The position numbers were made by a program, and so were the translations under genes. A DNA stretch of 22,780 bases, taken from the NCBI RefSeq assembly GCF_042096055.1, contig NZ_JBELMH010000054.1, positions 1 through 22,780 on the forward strand. The letters are read 5' to 3'. Every line of letters begins with the position of its first letter. Position 1 is the stretch's first letter. Under the pieces are notes generated by a model. The model searched no databases and was not told the origin of the DNA. It was given only the letters and a program-made list of their open reading frames with translations. Below, one piece after another: positions 1-6,056 of this stretch. The stretch is from Citreimonas sp042096055 (GTDB taxonomy: Bacteria; Pseudomonadota; Alphaproteobacteria; Rhodobacterales; Rhodobacteraceae).

Positions 1-209
1 CGCCGCCGCCCGCGCCCGACGGGCTGGTCTGGGCGGTCATCGTGCTGGCGGTGGCGAGCTTCGGTCTGGCCGCGCTGGCGCAATCGACCTTCCCGCTCTG
101 GGCGCGGCACCCCGCAACCGAGGGGCTGCGGGTCCACCTGATGAACGGGCTTTACCTCAACGCGCTGGCCGATCGCATGACCGGCCACTGGACGCCCCGG
201 AAAGGCTGA
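1..209 (+). CDS. dabB: DabB-like / NuoL-type proton-conducting subunit, C-terminal fragment
   Basis: Partial gene cut by the window start. The frame beginning at base 3 reads to a TGA at 207-209 and gives about 68 residues. They contain one hydrophobic helix (around LVWAVIVLAVASFGLAALA) followed by a polar tail with a VHLMNGLYLNALADRM stretch. Such a tail (HL.NGfY.NAL.DR) is familiar from the C-terminus of NADH-dehydrogenase-subunit-L-like proteins that pair with DabA (DUF2309). The gene ends 4 bases before the dabA start, so the two are surely co-transcribed. In the known DAB system DabB is the membrane proton channel that energises CO2 hydration by DabA. The assignment rests mainly on the neighbour, because most of the protein lies outside the window; a respiratory or Mrp-type homologue cannot be excluded from this piece alone. 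Confidence 0.72.
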   Translation, partial: PPPAPDGLVWAVIVLAVASFGLAALAQSTFPLWARHPATEGLRVHLMNGLYLNALADRMTGHWTPRKG

Positions 210-213
210 AACG

Positions 214-2571
214 ATGACCCATCAACGCATGACGTTCCCCGGTCCCGTGCTGCAACTCTTCGCCGCGGCCGAAGACGCGATCGCGCAGATCCCGCCGGCT
301 TTTCCGCTGACCGCGACGGTCGCGGTGAACCCGTTCCTGGGACAGGCGGGCGAGAACCGCGCCATGGCCGCCGCCCGGCTGGCGCGCGCGGGTGGGCTGC
401 GCGTGACGCAGGACCGCGCGCAGTATGCCGCGATGATCGCGGACGGGCGCATCGCCGAACCGGATCTGGAGGCCGCCGCCAAAGCCGCCGGGCTGGACGC
501 TGCCGACCTGCGCGCCGCGGCCGATGCGCCGCAGCCGGGCAGCCGAGCGCTGCCGATGGTCGCGGACCTGGCGCGCGACGCGACCGGCACCGACTGGCCC
601 GAATTCGTCGAGGACCGCGTCGGCCTGTGGGCCTCGGCGCATTTCGACCGCGGGCAGGCCTTCTGGCCCGCGCTGTCGGGCGGCGCCATCGTGTCCTGGC
701 GCGCCTTCGCCTCGCGCGACCTGACGACTGGGCTTGCCGGGCTGACCGGGTTCAACGCGCAGGTGTCCGAGCTGCGCGGCGACGCGGCCGAGGCGCTGTC
801 GGCCGCCTGCGCGACGCTGGGCGTTACCGCCGAGGCGGCGCCGCTCTACTTCCACCGCCTGCTGATGAGCATGGGCGGCTGGGCGCAATATGCCCGGCAC
901 CTCGGCTGGCTGGCGGAACGCGACGGCGGACGCGAGGAAACCTGCTTTGCCCTTCTCGCCATCGCCGCCACATGGGAGGCGGCGCTGCTGGAACGCTGGG
1001 GCGACCGGATCGGCGACGGCTGGGCGAAAGCGCTCGAAAGTTACGCCGAGCCGATCGAGCCGTCGCGCGACGACCTGCTGGACGCGGCGCTGCAGGACGC
1101 CGCCGACCGCGCGGCCGAGCGTCGGCTGGCCGAGACGCTGGCCGCGCCGGGTGCGGCGGGCGAAACCGGCACCGATCGCCCGGACCTTCAGGCTGCCTTC
1201 TGCATCGACGTCCGGTCCGAGATCCTGCGCCGCACGCTCGAGGCGAGCGATCCGGGCATGCGCACGCTGGGCTTCGCGGGGTTCTTCGGCCTCGCTACCG
1301 CGCACCGGTCCGAAGGCTCGGACCTGGTCGAGGCGCGCGCGCCGGTCCTTCTGCGGCCGGGCGTCGCCTCGCGCGACCTGACCGGCGCGTCGGCCGACCG
1401 CGCGCTGCGGATCAAACGCCGCGCCGTGCGCGCCTGGGGCCGCTTCAAGATGGCCGCGGTCTCGGCCTTCGCCTTCGTCGAGGCGGCCGGTCCGCTCTAT
1501 GCGGCGAAGCTGCTGCGCGATTCCACCGGGGTTTCGCACCATCATGGCCCCGGTCCCGCGCCTGCCATGAATCTGCCCGAGGCTGACCGCATCAAGGCGG
1601 CGGCGACCGTGCTGCGCGCCATGTCGCTGACCGACGGGTTCGCGCCACTTATCCTGATCGCGGGCCACGGATCGCACGTGACGAACGCGCCGCACGCCTC
1701 GGCGCTGCAATGCGGGGCCTGCGGCGGCCATGCGGGCGACGTGAACGCGCGGCTTCTGGCGGCGCTGCTGAACGACCCGGCGGTGCGCGCTGGCCTGCCG
1801 GCCGAAGGCATCACCGTGCCCGACGACACGCTGTTCATCGCTGGCTTGCACGACACCGTCACCGACGAGGTCACCCTGTTCGAGGATCATGGCCTGGCGC
1901 GGCACGCGGCGTCGCTGCGGCGGCTGAAGGCGACGATGGCCCAAGCCTCGGCGCTGGCGCGGGCGGAGCGCGCGCAAGCCCTGCCCCGCGCCGGAACGGC
2001 CGCGGCGCTGCTGTCGCGCGGACACGACTGGGCCGAACTGCGCCCGGAATGGGGCCTTGCCGGCTGCAGTGCCTTCATCGCCGCGCCGCGTCACCGCAGC
2101 GCGGGCCGCGACCTCGCCGGGCGCGCCTTCCTGCACGATTACGACTGGCGCCGAGACGACGGGTTCCGCGTGCTCGAACTGATCCTGACCGCGCCGGTCG
2201 TGGTCGCCAGCTGGATCTCGCTGCAATATTACGGCTCGTCCGTGGCGCCCGAGGCCTTCGGTGCGGGGAACAAACTGATCCACAACGTCACCGGCGGCAT
2301 CGGCGTGGTCGAGGGCAACGGCGGGGCGCTGCGCGCGGGCCTGCCGCTGCAATCGGTGCATGACGGCGATACGCTGCGGCACGAACCGCTCCGCCTGACC
2401 GTTGCGGTCGAGGCCCCGCGCGAGGCGATCGCCGATATCCTGTCGCGGCACGAGGGCGTGGCGCGCCTGTTCGACAACGGCTGGCTGGCGCTTTACGCGA
2501 TGGACGAGGACGGACGCATGGCGTGGCGCCACACGCCGGACGGCTGGCAGACGGTGCCCGAAGACGCCTGA
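214..2571 (+). CDS. dabA: DabA, inorganic-carbon accumulation protein (DUF2309/UPF0753)
   Basis: A 785-residue protein of the DUF2309 family, the cytoplasmic beta-carbonic-anhydrase-like subunit of the DAB inorganic-carbon pump. With DabB it is thought to convert CO2 to trapped bicarbonate using the proton gradient. The family's zinc-site pattern is intact: Cys330 and Asp332 in FCIDVRSE, His485 in GHGSHVTN and Cys500 in LQCGACGG. The His-to-Cys spacing of 15 equals that described for Halothiobacillus DabA (H524/C539, from memory). The N-terminal TATVAVNPFLG motif is also typical. Length is normal for the family. The ATG at 214 is preceded by AAAGG eight bases upstream and lies directly after the dabB stop. 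The stop is only 3 bases from the convergent sitD stop. The gene looks intact and has ordinary codon use for the window. Confidence 0.93.
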   Translation: MTHQRMTFPGPVLQLFAAAEDAIAQIPPAFPLTATVAVNPFLGQAGENRAMAAARLARAGGLRVTQDRAQYAAMIADGRIAEPDLEAAAKAAGLDAADLRAAADAPQPGSRALPMVADLARDATGTDWPEFVEDRVGLWASAHFDRGQAFWPALSGGAIVSWRAFASRDLTTGLAGLTGFNAQVSELRGDAAEALSAACATLGVTAEAAPLYFHRLLMSMGGWAQYARHLGWLAERDGGREETCFALLAIAATWEAALLERWGDRIGDGWAKALESYAEPIEPSRDDLLDAALQDAADRAAERRLAETLAAPGAAGETGTDRPDLQAAFCIDVRSEILRRTLEASDPGMRTLGFAGFFGLATAHRSEGSDLVEARAPVLLRPGVASRDLTGASADRALRIKRRAVRAWGRFKMAAVSAFAFVEAAGPLYAAKLLRDSTGVSHHHGPGPAPAMNLPEADRIKAAATVLRAMSLTDGFAPLILIAGHGSHVTNAPHASALQCGACGGHAGDVNARLLAALLNDPAVRAGLPAEGITVPDDTLFIAGLHDTVTDEVTLFEDHGLARHAASLRRLKATMAQASALARAERAQALPRAGTAAALLSRGHDWAELRPEWGLAGCSAFIAAPRHRSAGRDLAGRAFLHDYDWRRDDGFRVLELILTAPVVVASWISLQYYGSSVAPEAFGAGNKLIHNVTGGIGVVEGNGGALRAGLPLQSVHDGDTLRHEPLRLTVAVEAPREAIADILSRHEGVARLFDNGWLALYAMDEDGRMAWRHTPDGWQTVPEDA

Positions 2572-2574
2572 GCG

Positions 2575-3423
2575 CTAGACCGACCGGGCGACCCGCTGCC
2601 GCGACGCGCGGCGGGTCAGCGCCATCCGGCGCAGGAAGGCCAGGATGAACAACGCCGACAGGATCAGCACAATCGTCGGCGCCGGCGCGCTGTCGAGGAA
2701 GAAGCTGGCATAGGTCCCGGCCAGCATCGACGCCATGCACACCGCCACGGCGACGACCAGCATTCGGCCGAAGCTGCGCACCACCAGGAACGCTATCGCC
2801 CCCGGCGCGATCAGCAGCCCGATCGCCAGGATCAGGCCGACCGAACTCAGCGTCGCGACGATGGTCAGCGACAGCAGCGCCAGCATGCCGTAATGCAGCG
2901 CGTTGACGTACAGCCCCGATGCCTGCGCCTGTGCCGGATCGAAGCTGTGCAGCAGCCAGTCGCGCCATTTCAGCACCAGCACGCCGGCCACGAAGGCCGA
3001 GATTCCGCCCGACAGCCACAGGTCCTGCGGCCCGACGCCCAGCATGTTGCCGAACAGCACGTGATCGAGGTGCATGCCCGTGTCGATCGAGACATACAGC
3101 ACGATGCCCACGCCGAACATCCCCGAGAACACGACCCCCATCACCGTGTCCCGCTTGACCCGGCTGTTGTCGGCCAGGAAACCCGTGGCCAGCGCGCAGG
3201 TCATGCCGGCGGCGAAGGCGCCGACGATCAGCGGGATGCCTGCGATGTAGGCCAGCACGATGCCCGGCAGCACCGCGTGGCTGACCGCGTCGCCCATCAG
3301 CGCCCAGCCCTTGAGGACAAGGAAGCACGACAGCAGCGCCGCGGGCACCGACACCAGCGCAGCCATCAGGAAGGCGTTCTGCATGAACGGCAGAAGGAAC
3401 GGCAGCGTCAGCGTGTCGATCAT
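2575..3423 (-). CDS. sitD: Manganese/iron ABC transporter permease SitD
   Basis: A 282-residue integral membrane protein of the ABC-3 (ZnuB/SitD/MntB) permease family. Conserved features are an N-terminal LKGWALMGDAVSHAVLPGI segment, the FGNMLGV loop and VGLILAIGLLIAPGAIAFLV in the C-terminal half, with roughly eight hydrophobic segments. It is the last gene of the sit operon. Its ATG overlaps the sitC stop by four bases (ATGA), and an AGGAGGT ribosome site sits nine bases upstream inside the sitC end. It should pair with SitC to form the membrane channel through which Mn2+ (possibly Fe2+) enters the cytoplasm. The metal is inferred from the binding-protein ligands and the operon type. The gene ends tail to tail with dabA, 3 bases apart, leaving no room for a dedicated terminator between the two. 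Confidence 0.92.
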   Translation of the reverse strand: MIDTLTLPFLLPFMQNAFLMAALVSVPAALLSCFLVLKGWALMGDAVSHAVLPGIVLAYIAGIPLIVGAFAAGMTCALATGFLADNSRVKRDTVMGVVFSGMFGVGIVLYVSIDTGMHLDHVLFGNMLGVGPQDLWLSGGISAFVAGVLVLKWRDWLLHSFDPAQAQASGLYVNALHYGMLALLSLTIVATLSSVGLILAIGLLIAPGAIAFLVVRSFGRMLVVAVAVCMASMLAGTYASFFLDSAPAPTIVLILSALFILAFLRRMALTRRASRQRVARSV

Positions 3424-4083
3424 GTGCGGCGCACCTCCTGCGACAGCGGCACCGCGCGGTGCCGGGCGGCGGCGGCCTCGCCCTCGCGCAAGGCGACGCG
3501 CGCCTTGGCGCGGGTGGCCAGCGCGCCGTGCTTCGGCGCGAAGACGAAGGCCAGCAGGAAGATCGCGGTCTGCAGGCTGACGATGATGCCGCCGGTGGCG
3601 CCGTTCAGGAAGTAGCTCGCATAGGCGCCGACGAAGCTGGTNNNNNNNNNNNNNNNNNNNNNNNNNNNNNNNNNNNNNNNNNNNNNNNNNNNNNNNNNNN
3701 NNNNNNNNNNNNNNNNNNNNNNNNNNNNNNNNNNNNNNNNNCATCGGGTTGATCGACAGGATGAACAGGCCCAGCCCGAAGAAGCTGGTGAAGATCAGCC
3801 CGATGATCACGTCCGCCTTCAGTCCCGAGCGTTCCGACAGGAACAGCATCGCGCCGGCCGCAAGCCCGCCCGCGATGAACGCGCCCAGCGCGAAGGGCAG
3901 GCCCAGCATGTAGGCGCCCGCCACGCCCGGCACGACCGAATGCGAAAGCGCGTCGCCGATCAGCGACCAGCCCTTGAGCATCAGGTACGCCGAGAGGAAG
4001 GCGCAGACTCCGCCGACCAGCGCCGAGACCCACATCGCGTTGGTCATGTAGCCGTAGGCGAATGGTTCGAGCAGAACGCTCAT
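3420..4083 (-). CDS. sitC: Manganese/iron ABC transporter permease SitC, interrupted by assembly gap
   Basis: ABC-3 family permease, partner of SitD. The N-terminal 114 residues (MSVLLEPFAYGYMTNAMWVS through FILSINPM) and the last 73 residues (TSFVGAYASYFLNGATGG to the stop) are readable; between them lie 100 N. Both flanks are a whole number of codons from the gap in the SitC frame, so the gene is probably intact and the true missing length should be a multiple of three. The visible parts plus 100 bases would give only about 220 residues, whereas the family has about 285-300, so roughly 300 bases are probably missing. The ATG at 4083 overlaps the sitB stop (ATGA), as happens again at sitC-sitD, so translation is tightly coupled. 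The tail after the last helix is charged and Ala-rich. Confidence 0.9.
3642..3741. other. Assembly gap of 100 N
   Basis: Exactly 100 undetermined bases inside sitC. A round number is the usual placeholder for a gap of unknown size. The missing protein region should hold the middle helices of SitC, by comparison with SitD next door, and it is a permease segment that resembles SitD. Cross-similarity between the two permease genes could be why the assembler broke here. Its length should not be taken as real. Confidence 0.97.
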
Positions 4084-4967
4084 TCCCGACGCTCCGCCTT
4101 CTGGGTGGTCTCGCCGTACTGCACGAAGGGGCGTTCGTCGTCGGTCAGGATGGTGACGGCGCGCGCGTCCTCGTCGTCGTGCAGGTCGCCGCCGCCCAGC
4201 GTGAACTGCCGCAGCACGCCGCCGAATGTGCGCTCCAGGTTCTCGCGCGTGAAGGTCGTCTCGGTCGGGCCGTAGCCCAGAACGGTGTTCTTCACGAGGA
4301 TCGTGCGGTCGCAGAACTCGGGGACCGAGCCGAGGTTGTGGGTCGAGACCAGCATCACCCGCCCCTCGTCGCGCAAGGCGCGCATCAGGGCGACGATCTG
4401 TTCCTCGGTGCGCACGTCGACGCCGGTGAAGGGCTCGTCCAGCAGGATCACCTGCCCCTCCTGCGCGAGCGCACGGGCCAGGAAGACGCGCTTGCGCTGG
4501 CCGCCGGACAACTCGCCGATCTGGCGCTGGCGGAAATCCTGCATGTTGACCCGCGTGAGCGCGTCGTCCACCGCCTTGCGGTCGGCGTCGCGCGGCCGGC
4601 GCAGGAAGCCCATGTGCCCGTAGCGGCCCATCATCACCACGTCCTCGACCAGGACCGGAAAGGCCCAGTCGACCTCTTCGGACTGGGGCACGTAGGCGAC
4701 CAGTCCGCGCTTCAGCGCCTCGCGCACGGGCAGGCCGAGGATGCGGATCTCGCCCTGCGCGGCGGGAACGAAGCCCATGATCGCCTTGAACAGCGTGGAC
4801 TTGCCCGCGCCGTTGACGCCGACCAGCGCGGTGACGGTGCCGCGCGGGATCGCGAAGGTCGCGTTCCACAGCGCGGTGTGGCCGTTTCGATAGGTCACGG
4901 TCACGTCGCGGGCGCTGATGCCCTCGTCGGTGCCGGTCTGTGCAGTCGCGTCGATCGTGTCGCGCAT
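4080..4967 (-). CDS. sitB: Manganese/iron ABC transporter ATP-binding protein SitB
   Basis: A 295-residue ABC ATPase. Walker A is GVNGAGKST (residues 50-58), then comes the Q-loop region YVPQSEEVDW, the signature LSGGQRKRV, Walker B VILLDEP and the switch histidine in STHN. YVPQ..EVDW.FP is characteristic of the metal-type (SitB/MntA/ZnuC) subgroup. It energises import by SitCD. A C-terminal extension of about 50 residues follows the nucleotide-binding core (DLHDDEDARAVTILTDDERPF region) and is acidic, with no function I can assign. The ATG at 4967 has an AAGGCAAGGA ribosome site immediately upstream. The gene is separated from sitA by 78 bases containing a stem-loop and overlaps sitC by four bases. 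Confidence 0.95.
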   Translation of the reverse strand: MRDTIDATAQTGTDEGISARDVTVTYRNGHTALWNATFAIPRGTVTALVGVNGAGKSTLFKAIMGFVPAAQGEIRILGLPVREALKRGLVAYVPQSEEVDWAFPVLVEDVVMMGRYGHMGFLRRPRDADRKAVDDALTRVNMQDFRQRQIGELSGGQRKRVFLARALAQEGQVILLDEPFTGVDVRTEEQIVALMRALRDEGRVMLVSTHNLGSVPEFCDRTILVKNTVLGYGPTETTFTRENLERTFGGVLRQFTLGGGDLHDDEDARAVTILTDDERPFVQYGETTQKAERRE

Positions 4968-4989
4968 TCCTTGCCTTTCGGGGCCATCG

Positions 4990-5005
4990 GCCCGGTCATC
5001 CGGGC
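4990..5005 (-). other. Intercistronic stem-loop between sitA and sitB
   Basis: GCCCGG and CCGGGC pair perfectly around a four-base loop in the 78-base sitA-sitB spacer. There is no T-run after it on the minus strand, so it is not a classical terminator. It could stabilise the sitA message or lower sitBCD expression relative to the binding protein; that role is inference. Confidence 0.45.
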
Positions 5006-5045
5006 ATCGGCGATCCTGCCGTCCCGGGTCTCAACGCCGTGTCGC

Positions 5046-5939
5046 TCAGTCTGATCCGCCCAAGCCGGCCACGACCGTCTCGGAGGTCACCCGCAGCAGG
5101 TCGAGATAGGTCGGCACCGGGCCATCCGCCTCGCTGAGCGAGTCCACGTAGAGCACGCCGCCATAGGCCGCGCCGGTCTCGCGCGCGACCTGTTCGGCGG
5201 GCGCGGTGTTGACCGTACTTTCGCAGAACACCGCCGGCACGTCGTTCTCGCGGACGCCGTCGATAACCGCGCGGACCTGCTGCGGCGTACCCACCTGGTC
5301 GGCGTTCATCGGCCAGAGATAGAGCTCTTGCAGCCCGAAGTCCCGCGCGAGGTAGGAAAACGCGCCCTCGCAGGTCACCAGCCAGCGGCGATCCTCGGGG
5401 ATCTCGGCGATGCGGTCGCGCAGCGGCTGAAGCGTGTCGCGCAGCCGCTGCTTGTAGGCCTCGGCGTTGGCGGCGTAGGTCTCGGCGTTCTCCGGATCGG
5501 CCTCGGCCAGCGCGTCGCGGATATTGTCGATATAGATCAGCGCGTTGTCGAGACCCATCCAGGCGTGCGGGTTGGGCATGCCCTCGTAGGCGCCTTCGTC
5601 GATCGGAATGGCGTCGATGCCCTCGCTGACGGTGACCGAGGGCACGTCACGCAGGTTGCGCAGGAACTGCTCGAACCACAGCTCGAGGTTCAGCCCGTTC
5701 CACAGCACCAGATCGGCGTCGAGCGCGCGCACGATGTCCTGCGGCGTCGGCTGGTAGTTGTGGATCTCCGCCCCCGGCTTGGTGATCGAGACGATTTCGG
5801 CCGCATCGCCGGCGACGTTCCGCGCCATATCGGCGATCACCGTGAAGGTCGTGGCGACCTTGAGCTTGTCCTCCTGCGCGGCGGCCGGCAGCGCGGCGCC
5901 GAACGCGATGGACAGGACAAGCGAGCGGAACAGGGTCAC
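5046..5939 (-). CDS. sitA: Periplasmic manganese/iron-binding protein SitA
   Basis: Cluster A-I solute-binding protein (ZnuA/PsaA/SitA family). Taking the GTG at 5939 gives 297 residues beginning with a clean signal peptide (about residues 1-21, ending ALPAAA). The four metal ligands expected for a Mn/Fe binder are all present: His60 in EIHNYQPTPQD, His125 in PHAWMG, Glu191 in CEGAFSY and Asp266 in YVDSLSE. Glu at the third position, and the absence of the His-rich loop of zinc binders, argue for Mn2+/Fe2+ rather than Zn2+. The start was chosen because GGAGG lies seven bases upstream and the signal peptide begins there. An in-frame GTG at 5972 falls at or ahead of the predicted transcription start. 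First gene of the sit operon, preceded by an operator-like region. Confidence 0.94.
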   Translation of the reverse strand: MTLFRSLVLSIAFGAALPAAAQEDKLKVATTFTVIADMARNVAGDAAEIVSITKPGAEIHNYQPTPQDIVRALDADLVLWNGLNLELWFEQFLRNLRDVPSVTVSEGIDAIPIDEGAYEGMPNPHAWMGLDNALIYIDNIRDALAEADPENAETYAANAEAYKQRLRDTLQPLRDRIAEIPEDRRWLVTCEGAFSYLARDFGLQELYLWPMNADQVGTPQQVRAVIDGVRENDVPAVFCESTVNTAPAEQVARETGAAYGGVLYVDSLSEADGPVPTYLDLLRVTSETVVAGLGGSD

Positions 5940-5972
5940 GGCGGGGCCTCCGATCGGATAATTGCCTGTCAC

Positions 5973-6001
5973 GGATATTGCAAATCACTCGCAATTGTCA
6001 A
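5973..6001 (-). promoter_or_regulatory. Predicted sigma70-type promoter of sitABCD
   Basis: On the minus strand a perfect TTGACA (-35) occupies 6001-5996, followed 16-17 bases later by AATATC/ATATCC as a weak -10. Transcription would begin near 5966, about 27 bases before the GTG of sitA. The -35 lies between the two palindromes, and the proximal palindrome covers the -35/-10 spacer, which is what one expects of a repressed promoter. Confidence 0.6.
5978..5994. promoter_or_regulatory. Operator-like palindrome 1 upstream of sitA (probable Mur/Fur-family site)
   Basis: TTGCAA-ATCAC-TCGCAA, a 17-bp interrupted palindrome (5 of 6 arm positions pair) inside the predicted sitA promoter. Alphaproteobacterial sit operons are commonly controlled by the manganese-responsive Fur homologue Mur, whose sites have TGCAA-type half-sites. 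The assignment to Mur is by analogy. Confidence 0.6.
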
Positions 6002-6006
6002 TCCAG

Positions 6007-6023
6007 TTGCGAACAGGTCGCAA
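6007..6023. promoter_or_regulatory. Operator-like palindrome 2 upstream of sitA
   Basis: TTGCGA-ACAGG-TCGCAA, a 17-bp palindrome with perfect 6-bp arms. It has the same arm and spacer lengths and nearly the same half-sites as palindrome 1, with centres 29 bp apart (nearly three helical turns). It lies just upstream of the -35. Two matched sites suggest cooperative binding by one dimeric regulator. Confidence 0.6.
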
Positions 6024-6036
6024 AAGATGGACTAGC

Positions 6037-6056
6037 GGCCTCGTGCCCTAGAGGCC
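6037..6056 (-). terminator. Stem-loop at the end of the hybrid kinase gene
   Basis: GGCCTC and GAGGCC pair perfectly around an 8-base loop that includes the kinase stop codon. On the minus strand a short CTTTT follows only about 10 bases later, so this is at best a weak terminator. Confidence 0.3.

Noticed and set aside
157..2532. A 791-codon minus-strand open frame opposite dabA.
   Set aside because: Shadow frame: Arg-, Gln- and Gly-rich with no recognisable motif, while the opposite strand is a textbook DabA.
2575..4869. A single long frame joining sitD through the N run to the front of sitC and an out-of-frame read of sitB.
   Set aside because: It arises only because N codons carry no stops and the gap length breaks the frame; three separate, overlapping genes explain the sequence.
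5940..5972. Upstream in-frame GTG start for sitA at 5972.
   Set aside because: It lies at or ahead of the predicted transcription start and would put 11 polar residues before the signal peptide; the GTG at 5939 has a good ribosome site.
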